Source: Sinimarinibacterium flocculans (GTDB lineage Bacteria > Pseudomonadota > Gammaproteobacteria > Nevskiales > Nevskiaceae). From it: a stretch of 32,113 bases of DNA. Below are positions 8,465 through 15,699 of this stretch, piece after piece. Made by a program: the position numbers and the translations under genes. Every line of letters begins with the position of its first letter. Positions within the stretch are counted from its first letter, which is position 1. Where the stretch lies: positions 1-32,113 of the forward strand of contig NZ_QICN01000017.1 of NCBI RefSeq assembly GCF_003201205.1, read 5' to 3'. The notes beneath the pieces were generated by a model, which saw only the letters and a program-made list of their open reading frames with translations, made no database searches and was not told the origin of the DNA.

Positions 8465-8530
8465 AGAATCGGAGATGCTCCACCATAAGTAAATCGTATG
8501 GGGTGAATGATGCAGTTCACTCTCGTGAAT
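8465..8530 (-). promoter_or_regulatory. LysR-activated promoter of the lower-pathway operon
   Basis: On the minus strand the box ATTCACGAGAGTGAA (8530-8516) is followed after 22 bases by TTTACT (8493-8488), then after 17 bases by GATTCT (8470-8465). The box is close to the NahR consensus ATTCACGCTNNTGAT. It is also an inverted repeat (TTCAC-TCTC-GTGAA on the plus strand), with a further GTGAA half-site at 8503-8507. Counting from the -10, the box would span about -72 to -58, a normal LysR activation position. The same layout occurs at 11668-11733 and 28776-28841. The divergent CoA-transferase gene may share the palindrome. Confidence 0.7.
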
Positions 8531-8588
8531 GTTGCGCCCGGAGGATCGCGGGCTAGTCTGCGCACTCCAACATCGACAGGGATCAACG

Positions 8589-9797
8589 ATGAGCAGCGAC
8601 GCACGCACCGACCCGCCGCCTCTGACAGGACTCAAGGTTCTCGAATTGGGACAGCTGATAGGCGGTCCCTTCGCCGGCAAGGTCCTCGGCGACTTCGGCG
8701 CCGAGGTGATCAAGATCGAGCCGCCGGGACAGGGCGACCCGCTGCGCAACTGGCGCCTGCTGCGCAACGGCACCTCGGTCTGGTGGCAGATACAGTCGCG
8801 CAACAAACGTTCGGTGACGCTGGACCTGCGCCAGCCCGAGGCGCAGGACATCGCGCGACGGCTCGCGGCAGAGGCCGACGTGTTGATCGAGAATTTCCGC
8901 CCCGGGGTGCTGGAGGACTGGGGACTGGGATGGAAGGAGCTATCGGCGCTTAACCCGGGCCTGGTGATGCTGCGCATCTCCGGTTATGGCCAGACCGGCC
9001 CTTACCGCGACCGTCCGGGCTTTGGCGTCATCGGCGAAGCCATGGGCGGCCTGCGCCACCTCAGCGGCGAGCCCGGACGCCTGCCGGTTCGGGTTGGCGT
9101 CAGCATCGGCGATACCCTGGCCGCACTGCACGGCGTGATCGGCATACTGCTGGCGCTGTACCACCGCAAGGTCAACGGCGGGGCCGGCCAGATGATCGAC
9201 GTGGCGCTGTACGAGGCCGTGTTCAACTGCATGGAGAGCCTGCTATCGGAGTACAGCGCCGCCGGCGTCATCCGTGAACCAGCGGGCAGCGCGCTGCCGG
9301 GTATCGCACCCAGCAACGCCTATCCCTGCAGCGACGGCCACGTCCTTATCGCCGGCAACGGCGACAGCATCTTCAGGCGGCTGATGGAGACGATCGGCCG
9401 CCATGACTTGGCGCAGGACACGGCACTAGCCAACAACGAAGGCCGTGTTGCGCGCGCCTCGCAACTCGATGAAGCGATCGGCGGCTGGACCCGGCTACGC
9501 CGCGTCGAGGAGGTACTGAGGGAACTGCAAGCAGTAAGCGTACCCTGCGGCCGGATCTACTCCGCCCGAGACATTGCCGAGGACCCACAATACCGTGCAC
9601 GCGGCATGATACAGACCGTGACCACGCGGGACGGCGACATGCTGGAAGTTCCGGGCATCACCCCCCAGCTCTCGCTGAGTCCTGGCGGAATTCGCCACCC
9701 CGCGCCACGGCTAGGCGAGGACACCGAGGCCGTGCTGGCCAGCCTTGGGATCGAGGGCGAGCGCCTTTCTGCCTTGCGCGGGGCGCGCATCGTATGA
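8589..9797 (+). CDS. Family III CoA-transferase (CaiB/BaiF)
   Basis: This 402-residue protein is a family III acyl-CoA transferase, moving CoA between carboxylic acids through an aspartyl-CoA thioester. Family marks are LTGLKVLELGQLIGGPFAGK near the N-terminus, DFGAEVIKIEPPGQGDPLR, NFRPGVLEDWGLG, and the candidate nucleophile Asp175 in SIGDTLAAL. I choose ATG at 8589 with CAGGGA upstream; an in-frame extension to 8529 would run into the promoter region. It overlaps the HMG-CoA-lyase-like gene by 4 bases, so the two form a unit. No step of the plain naphthalene-gentisate route needs a CoA-transferase. Methylated substrates would give citraconate or citramalate-type acids, which do pass through CoA esters. 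The acid substrate is unknown. Confidence 0.86.
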   Translation: MSSDARTDPPPLTGLKVLELGQLIGGPFAGKVLGDFGAEVIKIEPPGQGDPLRNWRLLRNGTSVWWQIQSRNKRSVTLDLRQPEAQDIARRLAAEADVLIENFRPGVLEDWGLGWKELSALNPGLVMLRISGYGQTGPYRDRPGFGVIGEAMGGLRHLSGEPGRLPVRVGVSIGDTLAALHGVIGILLALYHRKVNGGAGQMIDVALYEAVFNCMESLLSEYSAAGVIREPAGSALPGIAPSNAYPCSDGHVLIAGNGDSIFRRLMETIGRHDLAQDTALANNEGRVARASQLDEAIGGWTRLRRVEEVLRELQAVSVPCGRIYSARDIAEDPQYRARGMIQTVTTRDGDMLEVPGITPQLSLSPGGIRHPAPRLGEDTEAVLASLGIEGERLSALRGARIV

Positions 9798-10735
9798 CCC
9801 ATGCAATGAATCCGCGTCCCCGCATCCACCTCACCGAGGTCGCCCCGCGCGACGGCCTCCAGGCCGAAGCCTGCTTTGTGCCCAGCGCCGACAAGATCGC
9901 GCTGATCGACATGCTGTCGCGCAGCGGCCTGGCCAAGATCGAAGTCACGTCCTTCGTATCGCCCCAGGCCATCCCGGCGCTGGCCGATGCGGACGCCGTG
10001 CTAGGCACGATCCATCGCGCGCCGGAGATCATCTACACGGTCCTGGTGCCGAACCTGCGGGGAGCCGAACGCGCACTGCCATTGCGGCCGGACGAATTCA
10101 ACCTGGTGATGTCGGTCAGTGAGAGTCACAACCGTGCCAACCTGCGACGCAGCTGCGAAGAGTCCTTCAGCGCCTTGCGCGAGGTCGTCGCCCTGGCACG
10201 CACGGCCGGCATCGCCATCAACGTCTCGCTATCCACCGCCTTCGGCTGTCCTTACGAAGGTGAGGTCGCTCAGGCACGTGTGCTCGACTGGGCATGGCAG
10301 TTCTTCGATCTCGGCGTGGACAGCATTGCGCTCTGCGATACCACCGGCATGGCCTACCCCGCCCAGGTGTCCACGATCTGCGCCGCCTGGGCGCGACGAT
10401 GGCCGCTGGAGACGCTGACACTGCACTTCCACAACACCCGCGGCATGGGCCTGGCCAACGTGCTGGCCGGCGCAGTTGCAGGCGTCAGGCGCTTCGACGC
10501 TTCGCTGGGCGGATTGGGCGGCTGCCCGTATGCGCCGGGTGCCACAGGAAATGTCTGCACCGAGGACGTCGCGCACATGCTGGAACTGCAGGGCTACGAT
10601 TGCGGCATCGACATCGACATCCTGCTCACCGCTTCCGAGAGGCTGCAGAAGCTGGTCGGCCACGAAGTACCCGGTCAGATCCTCAAGGCCGGACGGCGCC
10701 TGGAACGACGCCCCGCGGCCATCGTCAATCGGTAA
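9794..10735 (+). CDS. HMG-CoA lyase family enzyme (possible citramalyl-CoA lyase)
   Basis: This 313-residue TIM-barrel lyase belongs to the hydroxymethylglutaryl-CoA lyase branch of the HMGL-like family. VAPRDGLQAE carries the metal-binding Asp20, His211 and His213 lie in LHFHNTRGMGLAN, and the catalytic Cys244 lies in the signature GGLGGCPYAPGATGN. Such enzymes cleave 3-hydroxy-3-methyl acyl-CoA esters, releasing acetyl-CoA from HMG-CoA. Citramalyl-CoA has the same tertiary hydroxyl arrangement and would yield acetyl-CoA and pyruvate. The overlap with the CoA-transferase suggests that it acts on that enzyme's product. Its 3' end overlaps the convergent LysR gene by 11 bases. Role in this island is inference. 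Confidence 0.86.
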   Translation: MTHAMNPRPRIHLTEVAPRDGLQAEACFVPSADKIALIDMLSRSGLAKIEVTSFVSPQAIPALADADAVLGTIHRAPEIIYTVLVPNLRGAERALPLRPDEFNLVMSVSESHNRANLRRSCEESFSALREVVALARTAGIAINVSLSTAFGCPYEGEVAQARVLDWAWQFFDLGVDSIALCDTTGMAYPAQVSTICAAWARRWPLETLTLHFHNTRGMGLANVLAGAVAGVRRFDASLGGLGGCPYAPGATGNVCTEDVAHMLELQGYDCGIDIDILLTASERLQKLVGHEVPGQILKAGRRLERRPAAIVNR

Positions 10736-11630
10736 ACAGCTCGAACATCAATCGCCGCAGCCACTGGTTGGCCGGGTCGCGATGCAGCTTGGCATGCCAA
10801 AACAAGTCGATGGAGTGATCCGGCAGTTTGACCGGATGCGGCACGCATGTGAGCTTGAAGGGACCTTCGAGGCGTTTCGCGAGACGCTCCGGCAGAGTCG
10901 CGATCAGGTCGGTTTCCTGCAGGATATGGCCCATCGCCACGAAATGCGGCACGGACAACTGTATCCTGCGCTCGGCGCCCTTGCGGTCAATCAGCTTGTC
11001 AATTTCTCCGTGACCGGTGCCATGGAGCACCACCACGGCGTGTTTCGCCGAGTAGAAATCTTCCTTGCTGACGATCTTGCGCTTGGCCAGCGGATGCTGG
11101 TTGCGGAACACGCAAACGAAGCGCTGACGAAACAGGCGCTGGCGGAAGAAGCTGCCCTGCAGCTGCGGCAGCAGGCCGATCGCAAAATCCGCGCGGCCGC
11201 TCTCCATGTCGTCCTTCAGGTTTGCCGGGTTGTGGCGGATCGTCGACAGGGTGACGCCCGGCGCCATCTCCGCGAGCCGGTTCAGCAGCGGCGGAAGGAA
11301 ATAGATCTCGCCGATGTCGGTCGCCGCAATGGTGAAGCTGCGCGTGCTGGTCGCCGGTTCGAACACACTCTCCTGGCTCAGCGCGCTCTTGATCGTATCG
11401 ATCGCGTAGGCGATCGGTTCGGCCAGATGCAGCGCACGAGGCGTGGGTTCCATGCCGTGAGAGGTACGAAGGAACAGGTCATCGTTGAGCAGCTTGCGCA
11501 GGCGGTTAAGCGCATTGCTCACCGCTGGCTGCGAGACACCCAGGCTTTCGGCTACGCGCGACACGCGCCGCTCGATTACCAGCTGGTTGAACACAAGCAA
11601 TAAGTTCAGGTCGACCTTATTCAGATCCAT
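10725..11630 (-). CDS. nagR: LysR-family regulator, NahR/NagR type
   Basis: This 301-residue regulator should activate the island's operons in response to salicylate or a related aromatic acid. The N-terminal winged helix-turn-helix lies at about residues 20-50 (RRVSRVAESLGVSQPAVSNA). Stretches shared with NahR, as I recall that sequence, include LFLRTSHGMEPTPRALHLAEP, the TDIGEIYF segment at the start of the effector domain, GTGHGEID, VPHFVAMGHILQ and the C-terminal LRRLMFELFTD. The length matches NahR (300). I choose ATG at 11630 because TGGAGG lies just upstream. It is divergent from the ferredoxin-aldehyde dehydrogenase block and overlaps the convergent lyase gene by 11 bases. Confidence 0.9.
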   Translation of the reverse strand: MDLNKVDLNLLLVFNQLVIERRVSRVAESLGVSQPAVSNALNRLRKLLNDDLFLRTSHGMEPTPRALHLAEPIAYAIDTIKSALSQESVFEPATSTRSFTIAATDIGEIYFLPPLLNRLAEMAPGVTLSTIRHNPANLKDDMESGRADFAIGLLPQLQGSFFRQRLFRQRFVCVFRNQHPLAKRKIVSKEDFYSAKHAVVVLHGTGHGEIDKLIDRKGAERRIQLSVPHFVAMGHILQETDLIATLPERLAKRLEGPFKLTCVPHPVKLPDHSIDLFWHAKLHRDPANQWLRRLMFELFTD

Positions 11631-11667
11631 GGCGCCTCCATTTGAACCCGATGCGCGCCGGACCGAC

Positions 11668-11733
11668 ATTCAGTGGAGTGATGAGGTCCATTACTCTCAT
11701 TCTATTGAATGATGCTCCGTCGTTCACGATCCT
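11668..11733 (+). promoter_or_regulatory. LysR-activated promoter of the ferredoxin-aldehyde dehydrogenase block
   Basis: The box ATTCAGTGGAGTGAT (11668-11682) is followed after 22 bases by TTGAAT (11705-11710), then after 17 bases by GATCCT (11728-11733). Spacing is identical to that of the promoters at 8465-8530 and 28776-28841. The predicted start near 11740 leaves a leader of about 43 bases before the ferredoxin ATG. Hexamers are weak compared with the sigma-70 consensus, as usual for activator-dependent promoters. Confidence 0.65.
11696..11712 (-). promoter_or_regulatory. Inverted repeat, second LysR-like box near the nagR promoter
   Basis: TCATTC-TATT-GAATGA (11697-11712) is a perfect 6-4-6 inverted repeat. 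Read on the minus strand, 11710-11696 is ATTCAATAGAATGAG, one core base away from the ATTCA-N4-AGTGA pattern of the three activation boxes. It overlaps the -35 region of the plus-strand promoter and lies 66 bases upstream of the nagR start. It could be a contact site for autoregulation or for repression without inducer. Confidence 0.45.
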
Positions 11734-11782
11734 TTCGCAACAGCTAACGGACCAACGGTCGCGAATCGGAGCGCGCAGTTCA

Positions 11783-12103
11783 ATGACAAGAAAGATACGG
11801 CTTTGCAGCAGGGCCGATGTCCCCGCGAGCGGCATGATGCCACTGGACATCCCCGGCCTTCCGCCGCTTGCCGCGTTCGATGTCGGCGGCGAGATCTACG
11901 TCACCAGCAACGTCTGCACCCACAACGTCGCCTTGCTGAGCGACGGCTTCTTCGAGGGCGACACCATCGAGTGCCCCCTCCACGGCGGCTGCTTCAACGT
12001 GAGAACCGGCGAGGCCACGCAGTTCCCCTGCGAAGTGCCGCTGCAGACCTTCCCGGTGATCGTCGAGGGCGACGATCTCTATACCGAAATCAAGGATCGC
12101 TGA
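11783..12103 (+). CDS. nagAb: Rieske-type ferredoxin of the oxygenase system
   Basis: This 106-residue soluble electron carrier links reductase to oxygenase. Its Rieske [2Fe-2S] ligands are Cys45-x-His47 (CTHN) and Cys64-x2-His67 (CPLHGG), with the GDTIECPLHGG and FNVRTGEAT stretches typical of bacterial ring-hydroxylating dioxygenase ferredoxins. NahAb/NagAb are about 104 residues. ATG 11783 is chosen because upstream in-frame sequence (open to 11642) crosses the promoter. It is the only Rieske ferredoxin in the window, so it probably serves both the naphthalene-type dioxygenase and salicylate 5-hydroxylase. The aldehyde dehydrogenase gene follows after 34 bases. Confidence 0.86.
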   Translation: MTRKIRLCSRADVPASGMMPLDIPGLPPLAAFDVGGEIYVTSNVCTHNVALLSDGFFEGDTIECPLHGGCFNVRTGEATQFPCEVPLQTFPVIVEGDDLYTEIKDR

Positions 12104-12137
12104 CGGACAAGCCGCCAGCCGAACGAGGAGACCACGA

Positions 12138-13664
12138 ATGACCAAGAGCGAACCCCGGAACCGCAGCGGCGATGCCGCCCAGGCAGCGAAGCACTTCCAG
12201 AAGGAGTATGGCCACTTCATCGGCGGCAAATGGGTCCAGGGTGCCAGCGGCGAGCGGATCCCGATGATCAACCCCGCCAACGGCCAGGTCCTGTCGCACA
12301 TCCAGTCCGGCAACGCCGAGGACGCGCGCCGTGCAGTCGACGCCGCCGCGCAAGCCTTTCCGGCCTGGTCGCAGACACCGCGCTCCGAGCGTCAGCGCAT
12401 CCTCTACGAGATGGCGCGCCGCCTACGCGTGCGCATGGCCGACTACGCAATGATGGATTGCCTGGACAACGGCAAACCCGCGATGGAAGCGATGCATTTC
12501 GACCTGCCGATGGCGATCGAACAGTTCGAGATATTCTCCGGAGCCCCTTGGTTCCTGCATGGCCAGTCGATCGACGCACCGAACACCCTGGGCATCGTGC
12601 TGCGCGAACCGCTGGGCGTCGTCGCGCAGATCATTCCGTGGAACGTTCCGCTGATCATGATGGCTGCGAAGCTGGCGCCGGCGCTGGCTGCTGGCAACAC
12701 CGTGGTGCTGAAGCCCTCCGAGATCGTCTGCCTGTCGGTGCTGGAGTTCTTCCGCGAGATGGCAGATCTTCTGCCGCCAGGCGTGGTCAACGTCGTCACC
12801 GGATATGGCCCCAGCGTCGGTGAGGCACTGGTGACGCACCCGAAGGTGCGCAAGGTCGCCTTCACCGGCTCCCGTCCGACGGCACAAAAGCTGATGCAGT
12901 ACGCCAGCGTCAACATCATTCCGCAGACCATGGAGTTGGGTGGCAAGTCCGCCAATATCGTCTGCGAGGATGCCGACCTGGATGCCGCCGCCGAGGGCGC
13001 GGCGATGTCGACCGTGCTCAACAAGGGCGAGGTCTGCCTGGCTGGTAGCCGCGTGTTCGTGCACGAAAAGGTCAAGGACGTGTTCCTCGACAAGTTCACT
13101 TCCCTGCTCAAGCGTGTAAAGGCAGGAGACCCGCGCGAGCCGACAACGCAGATCGGCCCGCAGGTCTCCAAAGCGCAGTACGACAAGATCATGGGCTATC
13201 TCGAACTCGGCCAGCAGGAAGGGGCCAAGCTCGCCGCCGGCGGTCGCAAGGCCACCCCGCCCGGATTCGAGGATGGTTTGTTCATCGAGCCCACAGTGTT
13301 CTTCGACGTCGACAACAGCATGCGCATCGCCCAGGAAGAAATCTTCGGGCCGGTCAGCTGTGTCATCGGCTTTCGTGACGACGACGAAGTCGTGCGCATG
13401 GCCAACGACTCGGTCTACGGCCTCGGCGGCGGCCTGTGGACCAAAGATCTCTCCCGTGCCCATCGTATTGCGCGGGCCCTGGAAACCGGCACGGTCTGGG
13501 TCAACCGCTATTACAACTTCCTCGGCGGCATGCCAATCGGCGGCTACAAGCAGAGCGGTTTCGGCCGCGAATTTGCCGCCGAGGTGATGAATCACTACAC
13601 GCTGACCAAGAGCGTGATCATCAACCTTGCAGAAGGTCCGATCGGCGTCTTCGGGCAGCAGTAA
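12138..13664 (+). CDS. nahF: NAD(P)+-dependent aldehyde dehydrogenase, probably salicylaldehyde dehydrogenase
   Basis: This 508-residue enzyme of the aldehyde dehydrogenase superfamily should oxidise salicylaldehyde, the product of the NahE-type aldolase, to salicylate. Visible elements are the cofactor region IIPWNVPLIMMAAKLAPALAAGN, KPSE (residues 192-195), FTGSRP, the general base Glu266 in MELGGK, the nucleophile Cys300 in KGEVCLAGSR, and the EEIFGPV motif. A strong GAGGAGA precedes the ATG. By sequence alone it looks like a generic betaine-aldehyde-type member, so the substrate is assigned from context: it lies in one unit with the ferredoxin, and no other aldehyde dehydrogenase is present. 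A strong terminator follows. Confidence 0.82.
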   Translation: MTKSEPRNRSGDAAQAAKHFQKEYGHFIGGKWVQGASGERIPMINPANGQVLSHIQSGNAEDARRAVDAAAQAFPAWSQTPRSERQRILYEMARRLRVRMADYAMMDCLDNGKPAMEAMHFDLPMAIEQFEIFSGAPWFLHGQSIDAPNTLGIVLREPLGVVAQIIPWNVPLIMMAAKLAPALAAGNTVVLKPSEIVCLSVLEFFREMADLLPPGVVNVVTGYGPSVGEALVTHPKVRKVAFTGSRPTAQKLMQYASVNIIPQTMELGGKSANIVCEDADLDAAAEGAAMSTVLNKGEVCLAGSRVFVHEKVKDVFLDKFTSLLKRVKAGDPREPTTQIGPQVSKAQYDKIMGYLELGQQEGAKLAAGGRKATPPGFEDGLFIEPTVFFDVDNSMRIAQEEIFGPVSCVIGFRDDDEVVRMANDSVYGLGGGLWTKDLSRAHRIARALETGTVWVNRYYNFLGGMPIGGYKQSGFGREFAAEVMNHYTLTKSVIINLAEGPIGVFGQQ

Positions 13665-13683
13665 GCCTCCCTTCTCCCCCATG

Positions 13684-13723
13684 GGCGGCCGCGCGCGCAG
13701 TGTCGACGCCGGCCGCCTTTTCT
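13684..13723 (+). terminator. Rho-independent terminator after the aldehyde dehydrogenase gene
   Basis: GGCGGCCG (13684-13691) and CGGCCGCC (13710-13717) form a perfect 8-bp GC stem with an 18-base loop, followed directly by TTTTCT (13718-13723). It lies 20 bases after the aldehyde dehydrogenase stop and 11 bases before the next ATG, so it should strongly limit read-through into the reductase gene. Confidence 0.7.
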
Positions 13724-13734
13724 ATTCCATACAC

Positions 13735-14757
13735 ATGGCCAGGCACCTGATTACCCTCGAAGCCAGCGGTCAGAGCTTTCCTTGCGATGCCGGAGATACG
13801 GTGCTGCGTGCCGCGCTGCGCGCCGGAATCGCCTTCCCCTACGAGTGCAGTTCCGGTGGCTGCGGCTCCTGCCAGTTCGAAAGGGTTTCCGGAGACCTCG
13901 AGGAATTGTGGCCTCAGGCCCCGGGCCTCACGCCACGGGCCCGCGAGCGCGGGCGGCAGTTGGCCTGCCAAACGGTCCCCAGGGGTGACTGCACACTGCG
14001 CGTCCGGCTCAAGCCGGACTGCCAGCCGTCGCTGCGACCCACGCGGCGGCGTGCCACCCTGGTGTCGAGAACGCGGCTGACTGCCGACATGGCCGAGTTC
14101 AGCTTCCGCGCAGGGGAGCCAGCGGACTTCCTGCCCGGCCAGTACGCCTTGCTGGACCTACCAGGCGTCGCCGGCGCCCGCGCCTACTCCATGTCGAACC
14201 TGCCGAACGACGAGGGCCTCTGGCAGTTCGTGATCAAGCAGATCGGTGCCGGTCGCGGTGGCATGGCCCTGTTCGAGTTCCTGCAGCCCGGCGACACGAT
14301 CGGTCTGGATGCCCCCTACGGCATGGCACACCTGCGCCTGGGCAATGACCGCGACATCGTCTGTGTCGGCGGCGGCTCGGGCATTTCGCCACTGCTGTCG
14401 ATCCTGGCCGCTGCGGCGCGCGCCCCGGAGCTGGCGTCACGGCGCCTGCTGCTGTTCTACGGTGGCCGTACGCCGGCAGACCTCTGCGCGCCAGCCCTGC
14501 TGGCGCGCGACGAGGCGCTGGCCAGAAGGGTCGAGTGCGTCACCGCGATCTCCGACCCAGCGTATGCCGGGGCCTGGGAGGGCCAGCGTGGCTTCGTGCA
14601 CCAGGTGCTGCAGGGCTGGCTGGAGTCGGCAGGCGATGCCAGCGGATACGACTACTACTTCTGCGGCCCGCCGCCGATGACGGACGCGCTGCAGCGACTA
14701 CTGATGCTGGAGAAGCGCGTGCCGACCGCGCAGCTGCACTTTGACCGCTTCGTCTGA
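13735..14757 (+). CDS. Second oxygenase-type ferredoxin reductase
   Basis: This 340-residue protein has the same layout as NagAa: a plant-type [2Fe-2S] domain (Cys38, Cys43, Cys46, Cys78), an FAD domain with RAYSMSNLP, and an NAD domain with CVGGGSGISPLLSIL and YFCGPPPM. It should take electrons from NADH for a ring-hydroxylating or other oxygenase. The frame is open from 13627, but that overlaps the aldehyde dehydrogenase and the terminator; ATG 13735 gives a normal N-terminus. No ribosome binding site is visible and the terminator ends only 11 bases upstream, so its expression signals are unclear. It is clearly diverged from the reductase at 7451-8434 and may serve the upper-pathway dioxygenase. 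Confidence 0.82.
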   Translation: MARHLITLEASGQSFPCDAGDTVLRAALRAGIAFPYECSSGGCGSCQFERVSGDLEELWPQAPGLTPRARERGRQLACQTVPRGDCTLRVRLKPDCQPSLRPTRRRATLVSRTRLTADMAEFSFRAGEPADFLPGQYALLDLPGVAGARAYSMSNLPNDEGLWQFVIKQIGAGRGGMALFEFLQPGDTIGLDAPYGMAHLRLGNDRDIVCVGGGSGISPLLSILAAAARAPELASRRLLLFYGGRTPADLCAPALLARDEALARRVECVTAISDPAYAGAWEGQRGFVHQVLQGWLESAGDASGYDYYFCGPPPMTDALQRLLMLEKRVPTAQLHFDRFV

Positions 14758-14764
14758 GCGGATA

Positions 14765-14793
14765 CACCGCGCCGGCAAGATGCCGACGCGGTG
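14765..14793. terminator. Hairpin between convergent operons
   Basis: CACCGCG (14765-14771) pairs with CGCGGTG (14787-14793), and CGGCA (14773-14777) with TGCCG (14781-14785), with one C/A mismatch and an AGA loop. It lies between the stop codons of the reductase gene and the convergent FAH-family gene. No T-run follows on either strand, so it may be a weak bidirectional terminator or an mRNA-end stabiliser. Confidence 0.5.
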
Positions 14794-14817
14794 AATGGAG
14801 ACGAGCCTTCTGTCCGA

Positions 14818-15684
14818 TCAGGCGTAGCGGTCCGCCACCTGGATGCTGAACCGGCCAATCTGCGCGATCTCCGCATCCACCCGGTCACCGGGCAGCAATG
14901 GCCCCACCCCTTCCGGCGTGCCCGTGAAAATCAGATCACCCGGATGGAGCGTGTAGAAGCTGGACGCATACTCGATCAGGCGCGGCACATCGTAAATCAG
15001 CTGCCGGGTATTGGCCGACTGCCGCAGCGCGTTGTTGACCCAGAGGCGCAGGTCCAATACCCCGGGATCCGGGATTTCGTCGCGCGTCACCAGCCAGGGC
15101 CCGCAGACCGCATAGGTGTCCGGCGACTTGCGAAAGCTCTGCAACTCGGGGCCTCGGATCGTGATGTCCAGACCGATGGCGTAGCCGGCGACGTAGTCCA
15201 GAGCCGCCTCACGGGACACCTGGTGGCAGCGTCGACCGATGACCACCGCCAGTTCCACCTCATGATCATTGCGGCGGTCGGGAAAGCGCAGGCGAATCTG
15301 TTCGGAGGGACCGATCAGCGCACTGCTGGCCTTCAGGAACAGCCCCCAGTCCGAGATGCTCCGGGTCATGTCACGCCCATGCGCGATCGCTGCGTCCCGG
15401 CTGGTCTCTTCGATGTGCGCCCTGTAGTTGATCGGCGCATTGACGATCTTGCCGGGATTGGCCACCGGGGAATCCATCGCCAGGCCATCCAGCGGCAGGC
15501 GCGGCGCGGTGGGCAGCAGCTCCGACACCCGCTCCAGCACGGCGTCGAGATTCAGAATCAGGGGATCGCCCTGTGCCAGCGGCCAGTGCTGCAGGGGAAT
15601 CACGGCCAGCGCCGGCGTCACGTCCAGCACCCCGTCTCCCACCAGAACTCCCAGGCAATTGCCGTTGAATCGACAGAGTTTCAT
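14818..15684 (-). CDS. FAH-family hydrolase/hydratase, last gene of the upper operon
   Basis: This 288-residue protein has an N-terminal FAH extension (MKLCRFNGNCLGVLVGDG) followed by the catalytic fold: NAPINYRAHIEE, KASSALIGP, the metal motif DHEVELAVVIGR, and GDLIFTGTPEGVGPL near the C-terminus. Members hydrolyse C-C bonds of acylpyruvates or act on 2-hydroxydienoates. It is longer than and different from the NagK-type enzyme at 5645-6340, so it is not a simple duplicate. Lying 15 bases after the GST gene at the end of the upper operon, it may act on a ring-cleavage product of an alternative or larger substrate, or back up fumarylpyruvate hydrolysis. The substrate is unknown. Confidence 0.8.
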   Translation of the reverse strand: MKLCRFNGNCLGVLVGDGVLDVTPALAVIPLQHWPLAQGDPLILNLDAVLERVSELLPTAPRLPLDGLAMDSPVANPGKIVNAPINYRAHIEETSRDAAIAHGRDMTRSISDWGLFLKASSALIGPSEQIRLRFPDRRNDHEVELAVVIGRRCHQVSREAALDYVAGYAIGLDITIRGPELQSFRKSPDTYAVCGPWLVTRDEIPDPGVLDLRLWVNNALRQSANTRQLIYDVPRLIEYASSFYTLHPGDLIFTGTPEGVGPLLPGDRVDAEIAQIGRFSIQVADRYA

Positions 15685-15699
15685 GCCATGCCCCGCCGC

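Noticed and set aside
12423-13682. 419-codon minus-strand ORF
   Set aside because: Antisense to the aldehyde dehydrogenase gene with its intact catalytic residues; no domain in the antisense frame.
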